Virus record (IMG/VR): IMGVR_UViG_3300023174_000228
Location: 1-52,514 of that record
Length of the DNA: 52,514 nucleotides
Origin: a virus
Direction: 5' to 3' (one strand)
Shown here: positions 7,689 to 16,946 of the stretch, piece after piece
Numbering within the stretch: position 1 is the stretch's first letter
Layout of the letters: the number at the start of each line of letters is the position of its first letter
Notes under the pieces: model-generated
The model's database searches: none
What the model saw: only the letters and a program-made list of their open reading frames with translations
Told to the model about the DNA's origin: nothing
Made by a program: the position numbers and the translations under genes

Positions 7689-8291
7689 TTAAACCGAATA
7701 AGGTTTTAAAATTCTGTATCGAATACTTATGCTGCTTGTTTGAACAATATTGGTTGTTCTTACGTAAAAATTAACAACGTTTCCAATATTGGTAACATCA
7801 TTGTTATTCATATAAAGAATTGGATATCCACTTGCACTGGATCCTAAAACCAAAGTGAAATCATTTGCAGATATATCCAGATTTGAAGAAGGTTTTATAA
7901 CTGAAGCTAAATCGCTTATATTATATCCAGTACTTATGATTACTGTTCCTGTTGTGTAATAAATTGCAGATACATTTAAAAGTTTAGTATCTACAGTACT
8001 GGAAAGTGATTGTATTTGAGCATTTGTTGTGGCACATAAACTATTAATAAGACTGGTGGTTGTAGCACTTAAACTATTAATAAGACTGGTGGTTGTGGCA
8101 CTTAAAGAAACCACGGCAGCAGATAAATTTATAATTTGATTAAAAAAACTAGTGTTATTTGGACCAATAACAAAATTAACAAAATCAAGCGTATTTGTGC
8201 CTTGTTCGTTTTCGACTATTAAAAGATTACCATTAACAATTTCCTCAATACGAGGTAATCCTTTGATATTAACTACATTCGGATCAGCCAT
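7689..8291 (-). CDS. Fibre-like structural protein, 200 aa
   Basis: The N-terminus (VNIKGLPRIEEIVNGNLLIV then ENEQGT) resembles the short adaptor domain of many phage fibre and adhesin proteins. A coiled-coil stalk with 11-residue repeats (LSATTTSLINS) follows, then a beta-rich C-terminal head. It converges on the fibre gene 6533-7681. A perfect TATAAATA box lies six bases before the ATG, marking a late gene. Role in fibre or baseplate decoration is inferred. Confidence 0.65.
   Translation of the reverse strand: MADPNVVNIKGLPRIEEIVNGNLLIVENEQGTNTLDFVNFVIGPNNTSFFNQIINLSAAVVSLSATTTSLINSLSATTTSLINSLCATTNAQIQSLSSTVDTKLLNVSAIYYTTGTVIISTGYNISDLASVIKPSSNLDISANDFTLVLGSSASGYPILYMNNNDVTNIGNVVNFYVRTTNIVQTSSISIRYRILKPYSV
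8038..8103 (-). repeat. Two 33-bp tandem repeats in stalk
   Basis: Units at 8038-8070 and 8071-8103 differ at one base and encode LSATTTSLINS. Confidence 0.85.
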
Positions 8292-8297
8292 TGATAT

Positions 8298-8305
8298 TAT
8301 TTATA
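8298..8305 (-). promoter_or_regulatory. T4-like late promoter box
   Basis: Perfect TATAAATA on the minus strand, six bases before the ATG at 8291. Confidence 0.65.
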
Positions 8306-8324
8306 TTAAAGTAAATCAATACAA

Positions 8325-9137
8325 GTGAAAAACATTGGTATAGGAATAGTAACTTGCAATAGGCAGGATTTTTACAATAAATGCCTTGCAAGCATTCCAG
8401 AAGACTATTTTGTGGTTACAATCAATGATGGTGAACCAATTAAAGAACCTACCCGTGAAAATCATGTTTTTATACAAAATAAACAAAATCAGGGTGTAGG
8501 TAAAAGTAAAAATATATTATTTAAAAACTTATTGGAAAGGGGATTTGAGCACATTTTCATAATTGAAGATGACATGATTATTAAAAATACTGATGTTTTC
8601 AACAAATATATAAAAGCCAGGGAAGCTACAGGAATTCAACATTTTATGTTTGCTTATCATGGTCCTGCCAATAAAAATGGCTTATCAGGAGGTCCGGCAT
8701 GTCCTCGGTTTGTGGTGGAATATCCAGATAATCTAAAAATTGCAATTGTTCAAGGATGTGTAGGGTCTTTTTGTTATTATACAAGGGAAGTATTGGAAAG
8801 GGTTGGTTTTATTGATGAACAATTTCTTAACGCTTTTGAACATGTAGAGCATAGTTATCGAATAGCCAAAGCAGGTTATACCACTCCTTATTGGAATTGG
8901 GCAGACCTTGCTGACAGTATGGATTATATTGGTGAACAAATGTGTTCAGAGCATAGCAGTTCGATTCGACCCCGTAATGATTGGCGGGAAAATATTATTA
9001 AAGGTATTGGTTTATTTTCCAAAAAACATGGTTATAATCCAGCATGGCAAAATTGCGTTCCAGATTCAAGCAGGGAACAAGTAATAAAAATACTAAAAGA
9101 AATAAAGAAAAATGGTATCTATAGTAACAGCTTATAA
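8325..9137 (+). CDS. GT-A fold glycosyltransferase (GT2-like)
   Basis: GTG start. The N-terminus IGIGIVTCNRQ is the usual opening strand of GT2 enzymes. IIEDDM near residue 85 is the DxD-type metal/nucleotide site, and GFIDEQFLNAFEHVEHSYR is the acceptor/base region. 270 residues is normal for a single-domain enzyme. First gene of the glycan cassette; the next gene overlaps its end by 26 bases. Donor and acceptor cannot be read from sequence. Confidence 0.75.
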   Translation: MKNIGIGIVTCNRQDFYNKCLASIPEDYFVVTINDGEPIKEPTRENHVFIQNKQNQGVGKSKNILFKNLLERGFEHIFIIEDDMIIKNTDVFNKYIKAREATGIQHFMFAYHGPANKNGLSGGPACPRFVVEYPDNLKIAIVQGCVGSFCYYTREVLERVGFIDEQFLNAFEHVEHSYRIAKAGYTTPYWNWADLADSMDYIGEQMCSEHSSSIRPRNDWRENIIKGIGLFSKKHGYNPAWQNCVPDSSREQVIKILKEIKKNGIYSNSL

Positions 9138-9963
9138 TAATCGGTGGGATCTTTTTGAGTTCACTTTAAGAACAATTAAAAAAAGCAAATATACTGATTT
9201 TGAATTAATTGTTGTTGATGATTGTAGCTCTGAAGAGCATCGTCTTGAAGAAAAACTCAAACAATACGATTTCCCAATAACATTGGTTCGATTAGAAAAA
9301 GAAAATAAATTTTATACCAATCCGTGCATTCCATTCAACATAGGTTTTAGTTATGTCAAAGGAGACACAGTTTTAATTCAAAACCCTGAATGTTTTCATA
9401 TGGGTCAAGTTCTTCAAAAAGCTTCAACTATATCTGATAACGATTATTTGGTTTTTAGTTGCTATAACATAGACAAGCAGCTTTCTGAAAAAATAAGAAA
9501 TGAAAATGTAAAAGAAATTGATTTTTCAGTCATCAATCAGTCTATAAATCCAATAGTGAACCGTCCAGTTAGCCATTGCGAAGAAACCGCATGGTATAAT
9601 CATCCAATTTATAGGGACACAAAAATGCATTTTGCATGTGCCATAAAGAAAAAGGATTTGGATGATCTTGGAGGTTTTGATGAAAATTATAGTTTTGCTG
9701 TTGCCTATGATGATAATGATTTGGTGAAACGAATTTTAAATAAAAAAATGAATGTACAATACAGCAATGTTCCTATTGTAATACATCAATGGCATGGTTT
9801 GGGAAATTACACACAACATCACCCTATTCTTTCACAATTATTTCAGGATTTTAATCGTACATTATTTGAAAAATACACATGCAAAATAACAGATTATAGG
9901 GTTGAAAACACAAAAGGTCTAGGTAAGATGGTTCCTCGTAAAATAACCCATTACAATCAATGA
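9112..9963 (+). CDS. GT2-family glycosyltransferase
   Basis: Classic GT2 start (MVSIVTAYNNRWDLFEFTL) with VVDDCSSEEH as the nucleotide-binding Asp region, and LGGFDENYSFAVAYDDNDL as the C-terminal acceptor motif. 283 residues. Overlaps genes on both sides, so it is translated as part of a compact operon. Likely transfers a sugar from a nucleotide donor made by neighbouring enzymes; specificity unknown. Confidence 0.8.
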   Translation: MVSIVTAYNNRWDLFEFTLRTIKKSKYTDFELIVVDDCSSEEHRLEEKLKQYDFPITLVRLEKENKFYTNPCIPFNIGFSYVKGDTVLIQNPECFHMGQVLQKASTISDNDYLVFSCYNIDKQLSEKIRNENVKEIDFSVINQSINPIVNRPVSHCEETAWYNHPIYRDTKMHFACAIKKKDLDDLGGFDENYSFAVAYDDNDLVKRILNKKMNVQYSNVPIVIHQWHGLGNYTQHHPILSQLFQDFNRTLFEKYTCKITDYRVENTKGLGKMVPRKITHYNQ

Positions 9964-11030
9964 AAAAAACATTTGTTACAGTGACAGGCATACGTCCGGA
10001 TTTTATCCGTATGTCGGAAATTTTTAAAAAGCTTGATGATAATTTCAATCATGTCATGGTTCATACCGGGCAGCATTTTGATACAATGCTTTCAGATGTT
10101 TTTTTTAATAATCTTTCTATTAGAAATCCAGATCATAATCTTCATGTTGGTGGAGAAGGTAAAGAACATTTTCACCAAACTGCAGAAGCTTCAGTAAAAC
10201 TTATTGAACTTTTGCGAACCTTAAAAAATGTTGATGGTGTTATCTTTTTAGGAGATTCCAATTCAGTTGCATCTTCAGTCGCAGTAAAAAAAGAAGGATA
10301 TTGTGTAATTCATATTGAAGCGGGAATGAGATCTGGAGACCGAAGAATGCTAGAGGAAATCAATCGGGTTGTTTGTGATAGTGTGTCTGATATTCTTTTC
10401 GTTTATCATGAAAACTATAAGCAAAAATTGTTAAAAGAAAATATTGATGCCCAAAACATTCATGTAGTGGGAAATACTATCGTTGAAGTTGTAAAACAAA
10501 AGAAGTTTGGACAAAGAACATATGAACATGTTTTGGTTGATATTCATCGTCCAGAAAATTTCTTATATAAAAACCGAATGCAGATTTTGTTGGACTATAT
10601 AAAACATTTCAAGAAGAATTATGGTTATACATTCTTATTTTTAAACTTTCCTAGAACAGTAAAAAAACTTGAAGAATATGGATTATATGAAGAATATAAA
10701 AAGAATTGCATATGCATACCTCTTCAAAGTTTTGACGAATATCTGAAATTATGCAATCGTTCTATTTTTATCATAAGCGATTCAGGAACAGCCCAAGAAG
10801 AACCTGCATTATTAAATGTTCCAGTGATTGTTCCTAGGGATTATACTGAACGACCCGAAAGCATACAAAATCATTGTTCGATTATGTTAAAAATAAATGA
10901 TCATGTTTGTCGTTATGAAATAGATAATATAAATAATTTTGTTAAAAAATTTGAAGAAAATAAAAATATTGACTGGTTGGGAAATGGAACTACATCTGAA
11001 AAAATAATCGAGGTATTAAAAAATATATGA
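9960..11030 (+). CDS. wecB: UDP-N-acetylglucosamine 2-epimerase (non-hydrolysing, WecB type)
   Basis: Interconverts UDP-GlcNAc and UDP-ManNAc. 356 residues, the usual length. Recognisable motifs in order: TGIRPDFIRM, HTGQHFD, GDSNSVASS, HIEAGMRSGD, EEINR, DIHRPENF and SDSGTAQEEPALLNVPVIVP. Embedded among glycosyltransferases with four-base overlaps on both sides. Supplies ManNAc or a derived sugar for the local glycan. The GDSNS loop, where many homologues have GDT, is a small departure. Confidence 0.85.
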   Translation: MKKTFVTVTGIRPDFIRMSEIFKKLDDNFNHVMVHTGQHFDTMLSDVFFNNLSIRNPDHNLHVGGEGKEHFHQTAEASVKLIELLRTLKNVDGVIFLGDSNSVASSVAVKKEGYCVIHIEAGMRSGDRRMLEEINRVVCDSVSDILFVYHENYKQKLLKENIDAQNIHVVGNTIVEVVKQKKFGQRTYEHVLVDIHRPENFLYKNRMQILLDYIKHFKKNYGYTFLFLNFPRTVKKLEEYGLYEEYKKNCICIPLQSFDEYLKLCNRSIFIISDSGTAQEEPALLNVPVIVPRDYTERPESIQNHCSIMLKINDHVCRYEIDNINNFVKKFEENKNIDWLGNGTTSEKIIEVLKNI

Positions 11031-11878
11031 ATATGGACTGTGTTGTAATAGGTACAAATCTTAAAAATAGATTTGAAAACTTAAAAAAATGTACAGAATT
11101 TTTAGACAAATACAATTTTACTATAAAAAATCTAACAATAGATGATTTTGTGGAAAATATCGAAAAAGATTTTTCTTCATTTGAAAAATATGGATGGAAT
11201 GTTTTTGTTCACGAAAGAAAAGGAATTTTTGGAAACTTGGTTGAAGGATCTAAAAATTTTATTTCTGATTGGGTTTTTTATTGCGAGGATGATGTATCTG
11301 TGGAACGAATTCCTACAAATGAAGAAATAGAACAAATACAAAAATTGAAAAGTGATGGACGTGAAATCGGAGCAATTTTATTAATGTTTTCTGGAATGGA
11401 ACAGGGAAGAAATATAGATGAATTAAATGATTATCTTAAATCTGAAAAATCTTATAAAGAATTGTCCTCCGAAACAAAGATTTTTTTACGGCAAGAAAAA
11501 TTTAAAAATGATTTTTTTATAAATTTTCCAGTAATTATTTTTAAACGTGAAGTTTTGCAACAATTAATTGAATATATAAAAAATAATAAACAAGGAGTTC
11601 AAGTTGAACAAGCATTTTCACAGGCATGGTTTGAAACTGAAATATATAAAAAATATTTTACAGTTTCATACATAAAAAATTTTAAAAAATTGGAACTTAA
11701 GAATGTTGAGGATGCCAGTTTTTTGTCTGCGAAAGACATTGAATATTTCGGATCTAAACTAAATAATTTTTTACAAAATCGTGTAATCACAAAAGAAATA
11801 AATGAAAGTCATATTTTTGTAAAAACACTTGAAAATGGTTGGAATGATAATTCAATAATCGGAGGAAAAGGTTGCTAA
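11027..11878 (+). CDS. Putative glycosyltransferase, GT-A-like
   Basis: 283 residues. WVFYCEDDVSV has the position and form of a GT-A DxD motif, and the surrounding genes are all glycan enzymes. The rest is lysine-rich and diverges from standard GT2, so family placement is uncertain. Start ATG overlaps the epimerase stop (ATGA). Likely a sugar transferase. Confidence 0.55.
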   Translation: MNMDCVVIGTNLKNRFENLKKCTEFLDKYNFTIKNLTIDDFVENIEKDFSSFEKYGWNVFVHERKGIFGNLVEGSKNFISDWVFYCEDDVSVERIPTNEEIEQIQKLKSDGREIGAILLMFSGMEQGRNIDELNDYLKSEKSYKELSSETKIFLRQEKFKNDFFINFPVIIFKREVLQQLIEYIKNNKQGVQVEQAFSQAWFETEIYKKYFTVSYIKNFKKLELKNVEDASFLSAKDIEYFGSKLNNFLQNRVITKEINESHIFVKTLENGWNDNSIIGGKGC

Positions 11879-11879
11879 T

Positions 11880-12659
11880 ATGAAAATTATAGGTTTTGCT
11901 CAACTCAGAAATGAAGCTTCTCGGGGTAATCTGGAAAATTGGTTCCGATGCATGGAACCTTGTGATCATATTTATATATGGGATCAGGCAAGCACGGATA
12001 ATAGCCGAGAAATATATGAAAAATATAAGCATAAAACAACAGTTCTTTACAGCCCAGTAAACAGATTTAATGAAGAACTTATATGCAAAGCTGAATTATA
12101 TAAACTTTTATTAAAAGAACATCCAGATGTTGATTGGGTATTATGGCTTGATGGTGATCTTTTACTTGATGGAAGACTTTTAGTTGATGATAATTTAAGA
12201 AAGCTTTGCAAAAAGTTGGATGATAAGGGTATTGATTTGCCTTGTTTTGGTCATTATAACCTTTGGAGAAGCGATGTTTGGTATAGGGTAGATCAAGGTT
12301 ATCACAATCTGCATTTACATTGGTTTCCTCTTTGGGGAAAGCCAACCCGCCTATGGTTTGAAGAAATAAAAGGATTGCACCATGGTCAAGTGCCCCAAGG
12401 AACAGTCAGAGGATGTCCTGTTGATGTGAGTGTGATTCATTTGGGATTCAGTAAAGATAGGTATATTGTTGACAAATATTTAAACTATAAATCTCTTGGT
12501 CAAAAAGGATGGGATTTGGATCGTTTGATTGACGAAGAAACACTTACTGTAGAAAAATTGCCAGAAAAAATTATTCCCGATTGGTTTAAAGTAAACGAAG
12601 AGCAAAATCCTATAAACAAAAAAAAGCTGATTGAACTTTATTCCGGAGAAATATCATGA
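11880..12659 (+). CDS. Glycosyltransferase, GT2/GT92-like
   Basis: 259 residues. Opening strand IIGFAQLRNEASRGNLENWF, then IYIWDQASTDNSREI and WVLWLDGDLLL, which together give the nucleotide-binding and DxD (DGD) sites. The RNEA...D..STD..R pattern is that of GT2 and GT92-like enzymes. Begins one base after the previous stop and is followed by an ATGA overlap. Acceptor unknown. Confidence 0.7.
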   Translation: MKIIGFAQLRNEASRGNLENWFRCMEPCDHIYIWDQASTDNSREIYEKYKHKTTVLYSPVNRFNEELICKAELYKLLLKEHPDVDWVLWLDGDLLLDGRLLVDDNLRKLCKKLDDKGIDLPCFGHYNLWRSDVWYRVDQGYHNLHLHWFPLWGKPTRLWFEEIKGLHHGQVPQGTVRGCPVDVSVIHLGFSKDRYIVDKYLNYKSLGQKGWDLDRLIDEETLTVEKLPEKIIPDWFKVNEEQNPINKKKLIELYSGEIS

Positions 12660-13408
12660 TACCCAGGAATGTTGAAATCATCACTATGATTTATAAAAGT
12701 ATCGATTTTTTGGATTTTATAGTTGATCAATTTTCTTCAGATGTTTGTAAATCAGAAAATATAAAAATAGGGTTTCGAATAATTTGTAATGATGCTTCAT
12801 ATAAAGTTTTGGAACATATAAAAACAAAACCTATAAAATATTCAATTTATAATGATCAAAACCCAAACGATTATTATTTGAATCGGACATATCGTGCATG
12901 GAATTATGGGGGTATGACAAGTGAATTTGACAATATTATTTTTGTTAACAGCGATATGGCTTTTAGTGAAGGATGGATTGATGGTTTGTTTCAGCATCAT
13001 AATGGAAAAAACATTCCATGCAGCAGGCTTGTTGAAAGTGGACGTTTGGAAGTTGGAGCAGGAATACCAAATAGAGGTTGGGCTCGGGAATATAATTTTG
13101 GTACCCATCCAAAAAATTTTAACAATAAAGCTTGGTTGGAAAGTGCAAAAATATCCAGATTAGATAAAATAGGATCTCTAGGTCTTTATATGCCTTGTTT
13201 ATTTGAAACTAAAACATTCAGGGAATCGGGTGGTTATCCAGAAGGAAACCTTTATACAACAGGAATAGGTAAATTTGGAGATCCTTTTTTAAAATCTGGA
13301 GATGATTATTATTTTCATGATATTCTGGAAAAAAAATATGACATGAAACATATAACTTGTTTTAATTCTTTGGCATATCATATCCAGGAGGGAGAAAAGA
13401 GTGAGTAA
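12656..13408 (+). CDS. GT-A fold glycosyltransferase
   Basis: 250 residues. Features IITMIYKSIDFLDFIVDQF at the start, RIICNDAS in the donor site, IIFVNSDMAFSEGW as the DxD-like motif, and a C-terminal SGDDYYFHDILEKK segment. Overlaps both neighbours. Probably adds one residue of the phage-encoded glycan. Confidence 0.65.
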   Translation: MIPRNVEIITMIYKSIDFLDFIVDQFSSDVCKSENIKIGFRIICNDASYKVLEHIKTKPIKYSIYNDQNPNDYYLNRTYRAWNYGGMTSEFDNIIFVNSDMAFSEGWIDGLFQHHNGKNIPCSRLVESGRLEVGAGIPNRGWAREYNFGTHPKNFNNKAWLESAKISRLDKIGSLGLYMPCLFETKTFRESGGYPEGNLYTTGIGKFGDPFLKSGDDYYFHDILEKKYDMKHITCFNSLAYHIQEGEKSE

Positions 13409-13823
13409 TATGGAAAAAATATATTCTAAAATTAACGGCCAACTTCTTCACCAAATTGTAAGATACAATGATATTGTATCAACTCGTACTGATTTAAGTT
13501 CTGAAGAAACATATTTGCAATGTGCTGCATTAAAATTGCCCAAAGGACAAACATTTAAACCTCATAAACATAATATTAACCCAAGACATGATGAAAATTA
13601 TATACCACAAGAAAGTTGGTGTGTTATAAAAGGAAAAGTACAATGTATTTTTTATGATATAGATGATACTATAATTGCGGAGCCGATATTATCAGCTGGA
13701 GATGCTAGTTTTACATTTGCAGGCGGGCATAATTATTTAATATTAGAAGATGATACATTTGTTTATGAATATAAAACTGGTCCGTATTATGGTCAAAAAA
13801 TTGATAAAACATTTATTTTGTGA
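13401..13823 (+). CDS. Cupin-fold protein of the glycan cassette
   Basis: 140 residues. FKPHKHNIN provides His metal ligands and ESWCVIKGKVQCIF the second cupin strand pair; a typical single-domain cupin. A purine-rich Shine-Dalgarno (GGAGGGAG) precedes the GTG at 13401. Cupins in sugar clusters act as 3,4-ketoisomerases or epimerases, or are WbuC-like proteins of unknown role. The N-terminus does not match FdtA/QdtA, so the reaction is left open. Confidence 0.65.
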   Translation: MSNMEKIYSKINGQLLHQIVRYNDIVSTRTDLSSEETYLQCAALKLPKGQTFKPHKHNINPRHDENYIPQESWCVIKGKVQCIFYDIDDTIIAEPILSAGDASFTFAGGHNYLILEDDTFVYEYKTGPYYGQKIDKTFIL

Positions 13824-14344
13824 AAATTGGCCAGGATGTAATTTTAGATTTGGATATTGTAATAAAACAAAAAGATAATTGTATCATATATAATCATGTT
13901 GCTATAGATAAAGGGTTTTATTGTACAACACAAATATCAATTGGTAATTATGTGCATATCAGTCCTTATGTAACTATTTTAGGAGGTAAAACTGCTAACT
14001 TTATTGCTAAAGGATTTAACAACATAATGGCAGGAGCTAGAATAATATGCGGATCTGACAGATTTGACGATAGTGGTTTGTTTGGAGCAATGATACCGCA
14101 TGAACTAAAAGGCAAGCAAATTATAGAATCTGTAATTATGGATGAATTTTCTAATATAGGAACAAATTCAATCGTACTACCAGGTTCCAGATTAAGAAAA
14201 GGTGTATTATTGGCTGCCGGAAGTTTATTATTAGGTGATACCGAAGAATGGGGTGTATATAAAGGAAATCCTGCAGTATTAACTAAAAAAATTGATGGCA
14301 CCAAAGCTATTTCTAATGCAAAAAAATTAGGTTATAATAACTAA
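13820..14344 (+). CDS. Left-handed beta-helix acyltransferase
   Basis: 174 residues with hexapeptide-type turns (IGNYVHISPYVTILGG, IMDEFSNIGTNSIVLPG) and a WGVYKGNPA C-terminal signature shared by sugar O- and N-acetyltransferases. GTG start in a GTGA overlap with the cupin gene. Beside a DegT aminotransferase and Gmd, N-acetylation of an amino-deoxy sugar (such as GDP-perosamine) is the natural prediction; this is inference. Confidence 0.75.
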   Translation: MKIGQDVILDLDIVIKQKDNCIIYNHVAIDKGFYCTTQISIGNYVHISPYVTILGGKTANFIAKGFNNIMAGARIICGSDRFDDSGLFGAMIPHELKGKQIIESVIMDEFSNIGTNSIVLPGSRLRKGVLLAAGSLLLGDTEEWGVYKGNPAVLTKKIDGTKAISNAKKLGYNN

Positions 14345-14345
14345 A

Positions 14346-14954
14346 ATGTTTAACACAGTAACAAAATTTGAAAATGAAATTGCGCTTTTTTTTAATGCGC
14401 CTTATGCAGTGGCTGTTGATAGTTGTACGCATGGTATTGAATTATGTTTGAGATTAAACAATATAACAAAGATTAGTGTTCCAGTACGTACATATTTGTC
14501 CATACCCATGTTAGCTAATAAATTAAAAATACAATTAGATTGGAGAGATGAACAATGGGATAATTTTTATAGTTTAAATTATGATGATAAAAAAATAATT
14601 GATGCTGCAGTATTATGGGAAAAAAATAGCTATATCCCAAATACTTATATGTGTGTAAGTTTTCAATTCCAAAAACATCTGAGTTTAGGTCGTGGAGGAA
14701 TGATATTATTAGATAATAAAGAAGACGGAATTATACTTAAAAAAATGAGCTATGATGGCCGTCTTCCTGATATACCTTGGAGAGAACAAAATATTGATAT
14801 ATTGGGATACCATTACTATATGACACCAGAAACAGCGCAGTTAGGACTCAATAAGTTAACACAAGCGATTGAAACAAAACCAAGAAAATGGAAATACCAA
14901 GATTGGCCAGATCTAACAAAAATGTCAGTGTTTTCTGGTCATAGGACATTTTAA
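14346..14954 (+). CDS. DegT/DnrJ/EryC1-type sugar aminotransferase, unusually short
   Basis: 202 residues against about 370-400 in the family. Retained features: PYAVAVDSCTHGIELCLRL (PLP phosphate site), and VSFQFQKHLSLGRGGMIL, where the Lys matches the PLP Schiff-base lysine of the family's SF..K.l..GeGG motif. The interdomain and C-terminal small-domain regions are reduced to a stub. The frame is clean and tightly packed, so it looks like a streamlined enzyme rather than a broken one. Expected to aminate a 4-keto sugar nucleotide, possibly the Gmd product. Confidence 0.65.
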   Translation: MFNTVTKFENEIALFFNAPYAVAVDSCTHGIELCLRLNNITKISVPVRTYLSIPMLANKLKIQLDWRDEQWDNFYSLNYDDKKIIDAAVLWEKNSYIPNTYMCVSFQFQKHLSLGRGGMILLDNKEDGIILKKMSYDGRLPDIPWREQNIDILGYHYYMTPETAQLGLNKLTQAIETKPRKWKYQDWPDLTKMSVFSGHRTF

Positions 14955-14959
14955 AAAGT

Positions 14960-14981
14960 AATAACTATTGCAATAGTTATT
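14960..14981. promoter_or_regulatory. 22-bp perfect palindrome upstream of gmd
   Basis: AATAACTATTG followed at once by its exact reverse complement, in the 51-base gap between the aminotransferase and gmd. There is no loop and no T-run, so an operator-type dimer site is as likely as a weak terminator. Confidence 0.6.
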
Positions 14982-14986
14982 GCGAT

Positions 14987-14994
14987 CATAAATA
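14987..14994 (+). promoter_or_regulatory. Possible late box upstream of gmd
   Basis: CATAAATA, 11 bases before the ATG at 15006, just after the palindrome. Confidence 0.35.
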
Positions 14995-15005
14995 CGACTA
15001 TAAAC

Positions 15006-15977
15006 ATGAAAAAAGCATTTATTACAGGTATAAATGGACAAGATGGAAGCTATTTGACCGAACATCTGATTTCGTTAGGATATGAAATATATGGAATTGT
15101 GCGCAGAAATTCTATGCCTGAACATCAACAAACAAGATTGGATTCAGTAAGAGATAAAATACATGTGCATTATGGTGATTTGTTGGATCAAGGAGTAATG
15201 GAAAGGTTGTTGCGGGAAATACAACCAGATGAAATTTATAACCTAGCCGCCCAATCTCATGTCAGAATAAGTTTTGATATTCCACAATTTACAGTACAAA
15301 CAAATGCATTAGGTGTTATTAATATATTGGAAGCATATAAACATGCATGCCCAAATGCTAAATTGTATCAAGCAAGTAGTTCAGAAATGTTTGGTTTATC
15401 CGTAGAAGAAGATGGTTCTCAAAAGGAAACAACAGTTATGAACCCTGTTAGTCCTTATGGTTGTTCAAAGGTATTTGGATACAATATAGTTCGTAATTAT
15501 AGAAGAGCATATAAATTATTTGCGAGTAATGGTATTTTATTTAATCACGAATCACCAAGACGTGGCAGTAACTTTGTAACAAACAAAGTGGTTAAAACAG
15601 CAATAGAAATTAAATTAGGTATGAAAGACAAATTAGTGATGGGTAATTTGGACTCTAAAAGGGATTGGGGTCATTCAAAAGATTATGTACGGGCAATGCA
15701 TTTAATATTGCAACATAATAAACCTGATGATTGGGTAGTGGCAACAGGCGAAACACGTTCTGTTAGAGATATGTGTAACTATGTTTTTGATAAATTACAA
15801 TTAAATTACAAAGATTATATTGTGCAAGATCCGAAATTTTTAAGACCTGAAGAATTGCCCTACCTAAGAGGTGATTGTACAAAAATTACAACCGAATTAG
15901 GGTGGAAACCTGATTATACGTTTGAGCAATTAATGGATGAGATGATTGAATATTGGCTAAATTTTTATAAAAAATGA
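15006..15977 (+). CDS. gmd: GDP-mannose 4,6-dehydratase
   Basis: Converts GDP-mannose to GDP-4-keto-6-deoxymannose. 323 residues; extended SDR with the Gmd-specific nucleotide loop GINGQDGSYL at 8-17, YNLAAQSHV, the serine-rich ASSSEMFG, the catalytic YGCSK (Tyr, Lys), and LFNHESPRRG with RDWGHSKDYV for GDP-sugar binding. Only the cysteine in YGCSK is unusual. Its product could feed the aminotransferase/acetyltransferase pair upstream and a fucosyltransferase-like enzyme at 16947. Confidence 0.92.
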   Translation: MKKAFITGINGQDGSYLTEHLISLGYEIYGIVRRNSMPEHQQTRLDSVRDKIHVHYGDLLDQGVMERLLREIQPDEIYNLAAQSHVRISFDIPQFTVQTNALGVINILEAYKHACPNAKLYQASSSEMFGLSVEEDGSQKETTVMNPVSPYGCSKVFGYNIVRNYRRAYKLFASNGILFNHESPRRGSNFVTNKVVKTAIEIKLGMKDKLVMGNLDSKRDWGHSKDYVRAMHLILQHNKPDDWVVATGETRSVRDMCNYVFDKLQLNYKDYIVQDPKFLRPEELPYLRGDCTKITTELGWKPDYTFEQLMDEMIEYWLNFYKK

Positions 15978-15983
15978 TATATC

Positions 15984-16937
15984 ATGAATAACATTATAGA
16001 TAAATCCAAATGGGGACAATTTAAGAATGGGTGGCTGGTAAATGATTGTTTGACATGCATACCTAATACAAGAACGTTTTGGCATGATTTATTAGATTGG
16101 TTTCCTAATCTTAAAGACAAATGTAATGGATATACAGATTATTCAATACTTCCAAATGTAATAGAATCTACTAAACCTTATCCTGATTATATTATTAGAA
16201 ATGGTTCTTATTTTCGTAAACTTAATATTGATGTTCCTACATTCAGTTTAATTCAAGATACGATGAATGAACCTATGCAAACAGAAGTTATAAACGCATC
16301 CACATGTGTAGTTTTTGCTTCAAAACAAACATACAATATTTATAAAGATAGAATTAATCCAAAAAACGTAAGAGTAATTGAACAATCATCTGATTTTAAT
16401 TTTTTTAAACCTATCCCTGAAAGACATCCTGATGTTTTACCTAATTCAATTATTTTTATAGGTGATTCTTCATATCATAAAAAAGGATTTCATCGAGTTT
16501 TGAATCTAATAGAAGCGATGACCGATTTTAATTTTTGTTTAGTAATGAAGGATAATACTAATTTGGATGTCATACCATCTCACAGTAGAAATCGTGTACG
16601 TATATTCAACAGAGTTAATACCGAAACAGTCAGACTTTTAATTAATTCATCTGTATGTGCTATTTGTACTTCCGGAAATGAAGAGGGTCATTTTGCCGGG
16701 ATAGAAATAGGCGCATGTGATATTCCAATGGTATCAAGACCTATGGGATGTTATCTGGACAGAAAAGACGATAAAACCTGGGGATTAATAGCAAATGATG
16801 AAGATTTTCCAAACACAATAAGATATGTTGTAAAAAATCTTAATTTATTTTCTCCTAGACAATATTACTCAAAGGAATATACTCTTGAACGGTGCCGTGA
16901 AAAATGGACAACTGTATTAAATGAATTTGTGAAATAA
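15984..16937 (+). CDS. GT-B fold glycosyltransferase (GT4-like)
   Basis: 317 residues. SIIFIGDSSYHKKGFHRVL and NSSVCAICTSGNEEGHFAGI are the donor-site elements of GT4 enzymes, the second holding the conserved Glu pair region. Six bases separate it from gmd. Likely uses a GDP- or UDP-sugar produced here. Confidence 0.75.
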   Translation: MNNIIDKSKWGQFKNGWLVNDCLTCIPNTRTFWHDLLDWFPNLKDKCNGYTDYSILPNVIESTKPYPDYIIRNGSYFRKLNIDVPTFSLIQDTMNEPMQTEVINASTCVVFASKQTYNIYKDRINPKNVRVIEQSSDFNFFKPIPERHPDVLPNSIIFIGDSSYHKKGFHRVLNLIEAMTDFNFCLVMKDNTNLDVIPSHSRNRVRIFNRVNTETVRLLINSSVCAICTSGNEEGHFAGIEIGACDIPMVSRPMGCYLDRKDDKTWGLIANDEDFPNTIRYVVKNLNLFSPRQYYSKEYTLERCREKWTTVLNEFVK

Positions 16938-16946
16938 TTTTTTTAT

